A DNA stretch of 64,000 nt from Candidatus Poribacteria bacterium. Lineage in GTDB: Bacteria > Poribacteria > WGA-4E > WGA-3G. The translations under genes and the position numbers were made by a program. How positions within the stretch are numbered: position 1 is the first letter of the stretch; each line of letters starts with the position of its first letter. Location: the NCBI GenBank assembly GCA_022822085.1, contig JAJECK010000144.1, positions 1-64,000 of the forward strand, in the 5' to 3' direction. Below are positions 36,611 to 45,670 of the stretch, in pieces. The notes beneath the pieces were generated by a model. That model saw nothing but the letters and a program-made list of their open reading frames with translations, had not been told where the DNA came from and did not search any database.

Positions 36611-37687
36611 TCAATAATCAAAAGGAAAGGTAACAGGGGCACCGTTATTAGCACAGGAACGTCCCATCGCAACATCTATTTCTCTATCTTTACGTCCATT
36701 ATATGCACCATATTCGGGTTCTGTGTCATGTCGGACAGCATTTGCAATACTCATTAATTCAGACGCAACAGTGATTTCACCATCACTAAGAGGATAATAA
36801 TGCAGTGGGTTTTCCCATACAACTTCTGGATTGGTATCAGCAACAAGTGCTGCCAGTGTTTCATATCCATCAACGTCATTAGTTTTACGCGTGATTGTGA
36901 TGGGACGTTGTTCATCAGCAGACTCATTCAGAATAACTGCATCGTCTCTGAAACACATCCCGCGTTCTGCATAGAATTTCGTTCCGTTATTTCCTCGTAA
37001 TGGAGACCCGTAAGAAAGACTAGTAAAGTTAAAAATACCAACTGCACCATCAGCGAATTCAATGACAGAATGTATCCAATCCTCTTTCTTTCGGGTAGGT
37101 TGTCCCTGCCGCCACACGTGCTCCTGCACACTGAACGATTTATTGAAACCGTAAACTTGTGTAGGTTCATTGTCAAATCCGACGTAGCTTCGAATAAGTC
37201 CAATACCGTGATAACCATGACCCCGAAAGTCATTGAAAGCGAGGTTTACTTTTCCAAATACACCTTTGAGGATCATCTCCCGCTTAATTCGTTCAGATGG
37301 ACGACGATAGTAGTTTTCGTTTACCTCTAACTTTGTGCCGTGCTCTTTCGCTGCTTCTATCATCATGTCTGCACGTTTAAGGTCAGTGTTAATCGGTGTC
37401 TCAGTGCAATAACTAACCCCGTGTTGAGAACAGAGGAGCCCCGGAACATGATTATTACTCGGTGTAATCACGATGGAACATATATCCGGTTTTTCCTTCT
37501 GTAACATCTCTTCGGTATCCGTATAGGCTGGAACACCATACTTTTGTCCCTGCTCTGCAACTCTTCCTTCGTGAACATCACATACAGCAACAAGTTCCAA
37601 GTCTTGTGATAGTTTGGATATTAGTGGCAGATATGTGTTGGTCCCACGATTCCCTGTTCCGATATGAGCGATCTTAATTTTTTCCAT
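36611..37687 (-). CDS. Gfo/Idh/MocA-family oxidoreductase with altered EKP motif
   Basis: 358 aa. The dinucleotide motif is KIAHIGTGNRG, then LVAVCDVHEGR. The family EKP motif reads ETP (CTETPIN, Thr97), so the conserved Lys is missing. The rest of the fold is intact, including NENYYRRPSERIKREMILKGVFGKVNLA. It was perhaps a sugar or inositol dehydrogenase; the missing Lys makes catalysis uncertain. It is divergent from the CoA-transferase gene. Confidence 0.85.
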   Translation of the reverse strand: MEKIKIAHIGTGNRGTNTYLPLISKLSQDLELVAVCDVHEGRVAEQGQKYGVPAYTDTEEMLQKEKPDICSIVITPSNNHVPGLLCSQHGVSYCTETPINTDLKRADMMIEAAKEHGTKLEVNENYYRRPSERIKREMILKGVFGKVNLAFNDFRGHGYHGIGLIRSYVGFDNEPTQVYGFNKSFSVQEHVWRQGQPTRKKEDWIHSVIEFADGAVGIFNFTSLSYGSPLRGNNGTKFYAERGMCFRDDAVILNESADEQRPITITRKTNDVDGYETLAALVADTNPEVVWENPLHYYPLSDGEITVASELMSIANAVRHDTEPEYGAYNGRKDREIDVAMGRSCANNGAPVTFPFDY

Positions 37688-37822
37688 GTGTCCTCTCCTT
37701 CAAACGACTTCATTGTCAAAATCCTGTAGACATATACTCATTATGCTGCTAATATAAAGTTGTGTTTATTGTATCAAATAGTTCACTTGAAAAGCAACTG
37801 TTTACCAAAAAGGAAAAACTTC

Positions 37823-39010
37823 ATGGCAGGTCCATTGGACGGCATAAAGGTCCTAGATTTAACGAGAGTTCTGGCAGGACCATTTGCGACTATGATTTTA
37901 GCCGACCTGGGGGCAGAAGTCATAAAAATTGAACAACCTGATACTGGAGATGAATCAAGAAATTTCGGTCCCTTTAAAAATGGATTCAGCCTCTATTTTA
38001 TGAGCGTCAATCGTGGTAAACGGAGTGTTACACTGAATCTTAAATCTGATCGTGGTAAGGCAATCTTTAAGCAACTCGTTCAACAGAATGATATATTGGT
38101 TGAAAATTTCCGCCCTGGAACCATGAAAAAACTCGGTTTAGATTACGGGATGCTTGCAGTTGAATATCCGCAACTGATATATGCAGCTTGTTCAGGTTTC
38201 GGACAAACTGGACCCTATGCTGAAAAAGGTGCTTATGATATGATTATTCAAGGCATGGGAGGGATTATCAGCATAACGGGTGAACCTGATGGATCCCCAG
38301 TCAGAGTCGGCACATCTATCAGTGATATTACTGCTGCACTCTTCACGACTATTGGCATACTGTCTGCACTGCATCATCGCAACATAACAGGTAAAGGGCA
38401 GTTTGTTGATGTGGCAATGTTAGATAGTCTTGTGGCAGTTTTAGAGAATGCAATTGTCCGCTATTTTGCGACGGGTGATAATCCGCAACCACTTGGTAGC
38501 AGACACCCGGCAATAACTCCATTTGAAGCATTCAAATCCGCTGATGGACAGATTATCATTGCTATCGGAAATGATGTTCTGTGGTCAAAATTCTGTGAAT
38601 CTGTTGATAAGAAAGACCTAATTACTGACGCACGGTTTAACACAAACAACAAACGCACGGATAATCATGATGAATTACAACCTATACTCTCAGAAATTAT
38701 GTGTCAGAGGACAACAGACGAGTGGATTGAAGCACTTGAAAATATAGGAGTACCGTGTGGACCTATCAATACTATTGACAAAGTAGTCAATCACCCACAA
38801 ATAGAGGCACGAGAAATGATAGCGAAAGTTGTTCATGAAATTACTGGCACAGTTCAGGTCCCGGGTGTTCCGATTAAGATGTCTGATACACCAGGCAAAA
38901 TAGAGACACCTGCCCCAAGCCTTGGTGAACATACGGATGAAGTGATGCTAAACGAATTGAAATTATCTGTTAATGAAGTAATCAAGTTAAAACAGGAAGG
39001 GATTATATAA
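37823..39010 (+). CDS. CaiB/BaiF family III CoA transferase
   Basis: 395 aa from the ATG at 37823, with AAAAGGA upstream. The N-terminal signature is MAGPLDGIKVLDLTRVLAGPFATMILADLGAEVIKIEQP. The catalytic Asp139 is in GAYDMIIQGMGG. It moves CoA between carboxylic acids. The acid is unknown; genes nearby do not indicate it. Confidence 0.92.
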   Translation: MAGPLDGIKVLDLTRVLAGPFATMILADLGAEVIKIEQPDTGDESRNFGPFKNGFSLYFMSVNRGKRSVTLNLKSDRGKAIFKQLVQQNDILVENFRPGTMKKLGLDYGMLAVEYPQLIYAACSGFGQTGPYAEKGAYDMIIQGMGGIISITGEPDGSPVRVGTSISDITAALFTTIGILSALHHRNITGKGQFVDVAMLDSLVAVLENAIVRYFATGDNPQPLGSRHPAITPFEAFKSADGQIIIAIGNDVLWSKFCESVDKKDLITDARFNTNNKRTDNHDELQPILSEIMCQRTTDEWIEALENIGVPCGPINTIDKVVNHPQIEAREMIAKVVHEITGTVQVPGVPIKMSDTPGKIETPAPSLGEHTDEVMLNELKLSVNEVIKLKQEGII

Positions 39011-39442
39011 TACCATTTCTAAATAATAACTTATCATTATCAAAACTGGCAATTGTTCTCGCGCAATTCATTGCCTCTCTTATATGCTCTGCCTCATCTT
39101 GAATTCATAATCTCATAATGAACTATGCTTTATTAGAAATGGTGTTACTTGTGCTTTTTTAGTATGGGTTCACTTGATGCAAAAAGCAGACGAAACAGGT
39201 CAAACATAATCCATTCTCTGATTATTTACGTCAACAATTGAAATCACCTGCTCTAAATATAAATGCTGCGTAAGTCCTACGTTTTCTATCTAATTATGGA
39301 GGTCCAAAGTGCATTACTATCCAAACAATATTCTTTATTCCCATTTTCAGACATTAGTTTTCCATAGAATTTTATGCTTATTGCATTTTTTTGCTAAAAA
39401 AAAGCTAAAGAATTTTATTTGAAACGTATGTACTTAATATAA
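39011..39442. repeat. Spacer with ACCATTTCTAA inverted-repeat element
   Basis: ACCATTTCTAAATAA (39012) and its inverted copy TTTATTAGAAATGGT (39129-39143) flank the CGCGCAATTCATTGC word. The remainder is AT-rich without a gene. Confidence 0.6.
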
Positions 39443-39456
39443 AAGGTGATCACCTT
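39443..39456. promoter_or_regulatory. Perfect 14-bp palindrome upstream of the sigma factor
   Basis: AAGGTGATCACCTT, 62 bases before the sigma-factor start and just after a TAATATAAAA stretch. Its symmetry and place fit a dimeric regulator operator. Confidence 0.4.
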
Positions 39457-39517
39457 GTTTTTCATAGTTGGAAAAGATTAATTTTCTCGTTATTTAACAC
39501 TTGGGAGGTATAAAGCA

Positions 39518-40186
39518 ATGAGATACCTACGCGGTCCACGTTACAATCAGGATTGTCCGTTCCCTATTGTCCCTAACGATCCACTCTCTGCTGAGAAAGC
39601 AGTCCGTCGTTGTGCGGCATGTGCTACAGCGTTCAACACTCGGTTGGGAACTCTGACAGAAGACTTCTTTCAAATCGGTATGTTGACGGTTTTGAAAGCT
39701 CTACCGAAGTATGACCCGAACCATTCGAGTGGTGCAAGCTTGATGACATATATGAAGAAAGTCGTGTGTAACCGTCTCTGGAAAGAACGACAGAAAGAAC
39801 TACGGAAGGAGCAAAAGGACCTACTATATCCGTTTGAAGAAGAACACACGGATGATGAAAACTTTAGACCCAATCCGTTGGTTGCAGGTTTGAATGCAGA
39901 GGCGTGTGCACGTGAAACATTCGTAGAAGAATTTATCAAACAGCTTGAGTTGGAAAAGTTCTGTGAACATTTACCAGATATTCTAACTAAACTCTCTGAG
40001 AGGGAACGTCGGATCCTTGAAATGAAGTATTTTGAAGAACGTAGCGGTGTTGAAATTGCTGAAGAACTTTGCATCTCTGAAGGCAGGGTGAGTCAAATTA
40101 CGAAAACTGCCTTGGAGAAGTTGAAAAAGGCTTACCTTCTTGCACTGGAAATAGGTTTTGACAACCTTAACACCAGTCCAGAATAG
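39518..40186 (+). CDS. RNA polymerase sigma-70 family factor
   Basis: 222 aa. Region 2 is TEDFFQIGMLTVLKALPKYDPNHSSGASLMTYMKKVVCNRLWKERQKEL. Region 4 is LSERERRILEMKYFEERSGVEIAEELCISEGRVSQITKTALEKLKK with a clear helix-turn-helix. Region 1.1 is absent, so this is an alternative factor. Region 3 looks reduced. The ATG has TGGGAGGTATAAAGC upstream. Three exported proteins follow on the same strand and are candidate targets. No anti-sigma factor is recognised. Confidence 0.88.
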   Translation: MRYLRGPRYNQDCPFPIVPNDPLSAEKAVRRCAACATAFNTRLGTLTEDFFQIGMLTVLKALPKYDPNHSSGASLMTYMKKVVCNRLWKERQKELRKEQKDLLYPFEEEHTDDENFRPNPLVAGLNAEACARETFVEEFIKQLELEKFCEHLPDILTKLSERERRILEMKYFEERSGVEIAEELCISEGRVSQITKTALEKLKKAYLLALEIGFDNLNTSPE

Positions 40187-40281
40187 TGATGTTGAACAGC
40201 GGGAAACCCTTTACAAAGAACAGTAAAATGTTCACATCGCCACTCTTGGCGAGAAACTATTTCTTACAAGGAGAAAAGAAA

Positions 40282-41112
40282 ATGTTAAGGCAAAGACAGA
40301 AGTTAATCGGTATCGCAGTAGCGATGCTTTGTTCCCTATTTCTGTTCGGAATGGTCAATAGTAGTGAAGCACTTGAGATTCTCTCGTTGTACTCGACTTC
40401 AAATGAGTATGACTGGGGAAATGGCGGCTGGCATTCTGCACGTGTAGAAGTGGATGAAGGCAATTGCTATGTCGTCTGGTATGTGGGAAGTTCAGAGGAC
40501 GATATTGAATATCACTCCACCGATTGGATAAGTGAACCCAATAGATCCGCCACTTTTAGCGACTACCTTTCCGGGCACATCATAGGTGAAAAGCATATCA
40601 TTGCGGCATACCTTACTAAATACCGTGAGGATGAGAGGCTCTGGCAGTTCACACCATTCACTTGGTACGCTACCAAAGTCTACAAACCGGAATTTGAAGC
40701 ATACGAACAACTTGGTGTAGGTGGAGGTGTATATCTCTACAGTTTAGATTATAGTCATCCCTATATAACCCCAACCGGTGAGGCATCCGCCTACAATAAC
40801 TCTAACGCGCCTCGAACTGTTTTTCACAGGTTTAGGCACCTGGTCACAGGTCCGAACCACTTCAAGATAGATAGAGAAGATATAACCAATGGGGAACTAA
40901 AGCATATACCGCTCCCAGACTCAGGGTATTCGGCTTCTATCCCATCAAGATTATCTATCTCTATCGATAGCGGAGAACCGGGTGAAATATATCGGTCTCA
41001 GGTCTACATGCGCCTTGAAGTGGCAGGATTCGACGACGAAAAGAAACGGGAGAGAAAAGTAAACTGGTTCGCTGGTGCAGATGAAACGTTTGTACGTGAA
41101 GATGATGAATAA
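40282..41112 (+). CDS. Secreted hypothetical protein after the sigma factor
   Basis: 276 aa from the ATG at 40282, which has AAGGAGAAAAGAAA upstream. The track start is a GTG overlapping the sigma stop and is rejected. Signal peptide KLIGIAVAMLCSLFLFGMVNSSEA. The mature part is beta-rich and aromatic (NEYDWGNGGWHSARVEVDEGNCYVVWYVG). I recognise no family. Confidence 0.7.
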   Translation: MLRQRQKLIGIAVAMLCSLFLFGMVNSSEALEILSLYSTSNEYDWGNGGWHSARVEVDEGNCYVVWYVGSSEDDIEYHSTDWISEPNRSATFSDYLSGHIIGEKHIIAAYLTKYREDERLWQFTPFTWYATKVYKPEFEAYEQLGVGGGVYLYSLDYSHPYITPTGEASAYNNSNAPRTVFHRFRHLVTGPNHFKIDREDITNGELKHIPLPDSGYSASIPSRLSISIDSGEPGEIYRSQVYMRLEVAGFDDEKKRERKVNWFAGADETFVREDDE

Positions 41113-41137
41113 CCACCTCTGGAATTTCTAACTCACT

Positions 41138-41166
41138 GGTGGAAGGGATACGATATCCCTTCCACC
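41138..41166. promoter_or_regulatory. Perfect 13-bp hairpin with triloop between secreted genes
   Basis: GGTGGAAGGGATA-CGA-TATCCCTTCCACC. It is followed by TCTCTC, not a T run, so it is more likely an mRNA processing or stability element than a classical terminator. Confidence 0.6.
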
Positions 41167-41188
41167 TCTCTCTATAAGGAAAAATATC

Positions 41189-42226
41189 ATGCGAAAACAG
41201 ATTGTCTTATGTTGTCTTTTATTTCTGTTGTCTGTGACCATATCACCTGCTGCAATAGTATTCAAGCAAACAGGAGACCTTAAAGGTATTTATGTGATGG
41301 ATGATAATGGAACAAATGTCCGACTTCTCACCGATCAACTGAACCCGTCTGCTCCCAGATGGTCACCCGATGGGAAACAGATCGTTTTTAGTAGAGGCAG
41401 AAATACTCAAAGAAAACATCTATCCATCATGAACGCAGACGGCACAAACATACGCGATATTACGCCACCTTCAAACGAAAAGCGTGATAGTCATCCATCC
41501 TTTTCACCTGATGGGAAATATATCGTTTTTAGCAGGTATGAACATAAGGCACCCAGAGAACCTATTGACAAACGCAACAGCGTTATGGTGATGCACCTTG
41601 CGACCGGCAGGTTCAAGAAAATATCTAACCTCGGTATAAACAGACCTGAATTTTCGCCCAATGGTAAGCACATCATATTCACGACAATTACAGTGTTAGG
41701 CGGAGAAGGTAGCAACGTCTGGATCATGGAAGTCGATGGCGCAGATCTGCGTAGACTCTTACCACCGCCCCCTGAAGGTGATCTCTCTATTAGCCGATCG
41801 ACTCCCCGATGGTCGCCTGAGGGACAACGCATATTCTACACAGAAGACCATTACACATCCGCTGTTGTAGATGGCATTCTACACGCTTTTATTCCAGATG
41901 GGTATTACTATTTCTTATGTGATAAAGACGGAAAGAACATAAAGAAACTGAATATCCCAAAAACATTGAGACATTGGGGAAAGAGTTGGATAGATGACGG
42001 TAAATCTATTGTTTTCACTGCTTATGAAGCTGTCCTCAACGACCCGAATATAGAACGGGCACAAACCAAAATGTATAAATACCACATCACCAGCGAGAAA
42101 CTCACAACGCTTTATGTGCCCCCACCAGACGCGAACGTATCCCAAGTGGATTGGATCAGTGATGATGTGCTACCTGTATCTCCGCAAGGCAAAAGAAAAG
42201 TAACGTGGGGAACGGTCAAACAATAG
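41189..42226 (+). CDS. Exported TolB-like beta-propeller protein, copy 1
   Basis: 345 aa. Signal peptide IVLCCLLFLLSVTISPAAI. PD40-type repeats are APRWSPDGKQIVFSR, HPSFSPDGKYIVFSR, RPEFSPNGKHIIFTT and TPRWSPEGQRIFYTE, so a six- or seven-bladed propeller is likely. The C-terminal WISDDVLPVSPQGKRKVTWGTVKQ is nearly identical to copy 2. It is probably a periplasmic binding or sensing protein. Confidence 0.85.
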   Translation: MRKQIVLCCLLFLLSVTISPAAIVFKQTGDLKGIYVMDDNGTNVRLLTDQLNPSAPRWSPDGKQIVFSRGRNTQRKHLSIMNADGTNIRDITPPSNEKRDSHPSFSPDGKYIVFSRYEHKAPREPIDKRNSVMVMHLATGRFKKISNLGINRPEFSPNGKHIIFTTITVLGGEGSNVWIMEVDGADLRRLLPPPPEGDLSISRSTPRWSPEGQRIFYTEDHYTSAVVDGILHAFIPDGYYYFLCDKDGKNIKKLNIPKTLRHWGKSWIDDGKSIVFTAYEAVLNDPNIERAQTKMYKYHITSEKLTTLYVPPPDANVSQVDWISDDVLPVSPQGKRKVTWGTVKQ

Positions 42227-42262
42227 GGCAGTGAGTAGTCTGAACATAAAACCCGTTCTAAC

Positions 42263-42284
42263 GGCAGGGACACGCACCCCTGCC
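42263..42284. promoter_or_regulatory. GC-rich hairpin between the two propeller genes
   Basis: GGCAGGG, eight bases, CCCTGCC; 7-bp stem. It is placed like the hairpin at 41138, before the Shine-Dalgarno AAGGAG of the next gene. Confidence 0.5.
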
Positions 42285-42306
42285 ACTTCCTTTAAGGAGC
42301 ATACCC

Positions 42307-43332
42307 ATGAACACACGAAAAGTCATTTTGCTCTGTGTGGTTGGACTGCTTGTGTCGACCGCAGCACACGCCAAAATCACCTTTAGTTCAGAACGCAACG
42401 GTGTAAAAGGTGTCTACGTGATGGACGATGATGGGAGCAACCAAACAGTCCTGATAGAAAACGAATGGAGACCCTTCCCCACTGCCTGGTCCCCTGACGG
42501 TAAACAGATTCTGTTTGATTCAGGAATAGGCAGATTCTTGATGAATCCTGACGGCACGAACGTTCAAAAAATCAAAAATGTTGGACGTATCGGCAGATTT
42601 TCACCGGATGGAGAACATATCGTTTCCAGTAAGAGTTTCCGGGTGAACGACGTGTGGAAAGCCGGTATCTATGTGCTGAATATAAAAACAGGAAAGACGA
42701 AAGAGATCTTCCAATCGGAACAAGTCATGGCGAATCTTTGCGATTGGTCGCCCGATGGCAAACATATTATCTTCTCTGAGGGGATTGCTATCGGTGGTGG
42801 GAGTAACACAATATGGATTATGGGATCAGGTGGACAGAACCCACGACGACTTATACCTACCCCCGGTTTGCAGAAGGACAATTTCGCTATTCACCGAAAC
42901 TGGCCGCGTTGGTCGCCCGATAGTCAAAAGATAGTTTGGACAGAAAAGGATCAGAAATGGGAGTTCGTGCCGAATGTTGGCAACTCACGATTCTTCGGTG
43001 GGTTTCGGTATATGATTTGTGATCGCGAAGGTGGGAACATCAAACAACTCAAAATACCGAAAGATTGGGAGTGCTACGGCATTGACTGGATGGATGACGG
43101 TGAATCTATCGTTTTTAGTGCGCGTGAAGGTATACCTGTGGATGGACCCATACCACGCGGTTTTGAGTGGCCACCTTGTTATATCTATAAGTATCATATC
43201 CAAACAGAAAAAATCACACAACTCACAAACGATCCGGGCTGGGATCAGTCGTTAGACTGGATCAGTGATGATGTGCTACCGGTATCCCCGAAAGGCAAAA
43301 AAAAAGTAACGTGGGGAACGGTGAAGCAGTAA
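42307..43332 (+). CDS. Exported TolB-like beta-propeller protein, copy 2
   Basis: 341 aa. Signal peptide VILLCVVGLLVSTAAHA. Repeats include PTAWSPDGKQILFDS, IGRFSPDGEHIVSS, CDWSPDGKHIIFSE and WPRWSPDSQKIVWTE. It shares the terminal WISDDVLPVSPKGKKKVTWGTVKQ with copy 1 and is a tandem duplicate. AAGGAGCATACCC supports the start. Confidence 0.85.
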   Translation: MNTRKVILLCVVGLLVSTAAHAKITFSSERNGVKGVYVMDDDGSNQTVLIENEWRPFPTAWSPDGKQILFDSGIGRFLMNPDGTNVQKIKNVGRIGRFSPDGEHIVSSKSFRVNDVWKAGIYVLNIKTGKTKEIFQSEQVMANLCDWSPDGKHIIFSEGIAIGGGSNTIWIMGSGGQNPRRLIPTPGLQKDNFAIHRNWPRWSPDSQKIVWTEKDQKWEFVPNVGNSRFFGGFRYMICDREGGNIKQLKIPKDWECYGIDWMDDGESIVFSAREGIPVDGPIPRGFEWPPCYIYKYHIQTEKITQLTNDPGWDQSLDWISDDVLPVSPKGKKKVTWGTVKQ

Positions 43333-43404
43333 AACCGTAATCTGCAAACATTCCTATAGTCATGCTGTTTTATGTATGTCTCAGTGTAAACAAGTGAGAA
43401 TATC

Positions 43405-45660
43405 ATGTCAAATGAAAACGTCCAAATATTACAAGAAACTGCACCACTAACTTATGAAGGTGACCTTGCAGCGCAGATGGTTGAAGACCTTGATAACTAT
43501 GTGTCCCGTGCTATAGAAACTTCTTATGAAAAACGAGAATCTTTGTGGAATCGGGATTATAGTTCACACGATGCTTATGCCGAATCTATTGAACCCAACA
43601 GGCAACGTTTTATGAAGCAGATTGGGTGTCTTGATGAACGCATACCGATAGATGAACTTTCATTTATGGGAACAACAAAGTCCACTGCGCACATTGGAAA
43701 AGGTGAGAACTTCACCATCTCACGAGTACGGTGGGAGGTTTTTGATGAAGTTGAAGGTGAAGGACTGCTATTAGAACCGATGAAAAATGTTCCTATCGTT
43801 GCACAAGTAGTGGCTCTACCAGATGCTGATTGGACACCTGAGATGATTACTGGCATCACCGATGAATTACCACCATCCGCTCAGTTCGCAAGACATTTAG
43901 CGTTTGCAGGATGCAGGGTAGTTCTTCCAGTTCTCATAAATCGTCAGGATACCTACTCAGGTAATCCAAAAATAGGTACAAGGACCAATCAACCACACCG
44001 TGAGTTTATCTACCGAATGGCATACCAATTGGGACAACACATCATCGGTTATGAAGTGCAAAAGGTCCTATCACTGGTTGACTGGATGTCAAACTTTGAT
44101 GAACCCATAGGTGTTATTGGGTTCGGAGAAGGTGGGTTGATCGGATTCTATAGTGCTGCTGTTGATACGCGCGTCCAGTCGACGGTTGTCAGTGGATACT
44201 TCCAATCAAGACAAGAGGTATGGCGTGAACCTATCTACCGAAATGTGTGGGGACTGCTCCATGAATTTGGTGATGCTGAGATTGCAAATCTCATAGCACC
44301 GCGCAACCTCATCATAGAAACAAGTCGAGGGCCTGAAGTAATGGGGCCACCAACTGCACGTGATGGACGAAGAGGGGCAGCACCCGGACAACTTGTCTCT
44401 CCGCCAAAGAAATCCGCAGAAAGAGAATTCTGTCGTGCACAATCCATATATCAGGAGCTCGGTTGCGTTGATAACATAAAACTTAACACGCCAGATGATG
44501 GTTTGCCAGGTTTCGAAGAGACATTAACCACTTTCCTGACAAGTCTCACCAAAGAAGATTTCCGTATTGACAAAAACCGGATTCTTTCCGCGATTGTTGA
44601 AGAATCGTTTGATTACGAAACACGTCAACAGCGTCAGTTTGCCCAACTCGTCAATCTGACACAACGATTTTTGCGAGAAGCAGAGACACGGCGTGAGACA
44701 TTCTTCTGGAATAAAACAGACACATCATCATTAGACAAGTGGGAGGAATCATGTGCAGATGCAAAGACATATTTCTGGGATGAGGTTATTGGTAGATGTC
44801 CAGCACCAAACGTACCAGCAAATCCGAGAACACGTCTAATCTATGACCAACCCAAATGGAAGGGTTATGAAGTTGTGCTGGATGTTTATGAAGATGTATT
44901 TGCTTATGGTATTCTACTTCTACCGAATGACATTGAACAGAATGAAAAACGTCCGGTGGTTGTTTGTCAACACGGGTTAGAAGGTAGACCGCAAGATACT
45001 GCCGACCCGAACATAAACTCGGTGTATCATTCTTATGCTGCACAGTTAGCAGATAGGGGTTTCATTACTTATGCTCCACAGAATCCGTATATAGGCAATG
45101 ACGCTTTCCGTGTTATTCAACGCAAAGCAAATCCCATTAAATGGTCTCTATTTTCGTTAATCATCCGTCAACATGAACGTACACTTGACTGGTTAGCAGA
45201 ACTACCTTATGTTGACGAAGACCGTATCGGTTTTTATGGATTATCTTATGGTGGTAAAACCGCAATGCGAGTGCCTGCAGTGCTTGAACGATACGCTTGT
45301 TCTATCTGCTCAGCCGATTTCAACGAATGGATAGTTAAAAATGCTACTTATGATTCACGGTATAGTTACATGTTCACAGGAGAGTATGAGATGCCTGAGT
45401 TTGACTTAGGTAACACATTCAACTATGCGGAGATGGCAGGACTCATCGCACCCCGTCCGTTCATGGTGGAACGCGGGCATGACGATGGTGTAGCACCAGA
45501 TGAATGGGTTGCACAGGAATTTGCAAGAGTTCGTAGACTTTATGTACGTCTCGGTATAGCAGATAAAACTGAGATTGAATTTTTTGATGGCGGACATCAG
45601 ATCAATTCCGACAAAACTTTCCAATTCTTGCATAGACACCTGAATTGGCCAGAACCATAG
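43405..45660 (+). CDS. Double alpha/beta-hydrolase protein, N-terminal nucleophile lost
   Basis: 751 aa. The C-terminal domain has the elbow GFYGLSYGGKTAM (Ser614) and a likely His in FFDGGHQIN, as in acetyl-xylan-esterase or dienelactone-hydrolase-like enzymes. The N-terminal domain has GVIGFGEGGLIGFYSAA at about residue 240, where Gly stands for the nucleophile Ser. The protein therefore looks like a duplicated hydrolase with one dead copy. No signal peptide is present. It is followed after ten bases by a methyltransferase gene. Confidence 0.8.
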   Translation: MSNENVQILQETAPLTYEGDLAAQMVEDLDNYVSRAIETSYEKRESLWNRDYSSHDAYAESIEPNRQRFMKQIGCLDERIPIDELSFMGTTKSTAHIGKGENFTISRVRWEVFDEVEGEGLLLEPMKNVPIVAQVVALPDADWTPEMITGITDELPPSAQFARHLAFAGCRVVLPVLINRQDTYSGNPKIGTRTNQPHREFIYRMAYQLGQHIIGYEVQKVLSLVDWMSNFDEPIGVIGFGEGGLIGFYSAAVDTRVQSTVVSGYFQSRQEVWREPIYRNVWGLLHEFGDAEIANLIAPRNLIIETSRGPEVMGPPTARDGRRGAAPGQLVSPPKKSAEREFCRAQSIYQELGCVDNIKLNTPDDGLPGFEETLTTFLTSLTKEDFRIDKNRILSAIVEESFDYETRQQRQFAQLVNLTQRFLREAETRRETFFWNKTDTSSLDKWEESCADAKTYFWDEVIGRCPAPNVPANPRTRLIYDQPKWKGYEVVLDVYEDVFAYGILLLPNDIEQNEKRPVVVCQHGLEGRPQDTADPNINSVYHSYAAQLADRGFITYAPQNPYIGNDAFRVIQRKANPIKWSLFSLIIRQHERTLDWLAELPYVDEDRIGFYGLSYGGKTAMRVPAVLERYACSICSADFNEWIVKNATYDSRYSYMFTGEYEMPEFDLGNTFNYAEMAGLIAPRPFMVERGHDDGVAPDEWVAQEFARVRRLYVRLGIADKTEIEFFDGGHQINSDKTFQFLHRHLNWPEP

Positions 45661-45670
45661 AAGGAGTTTG

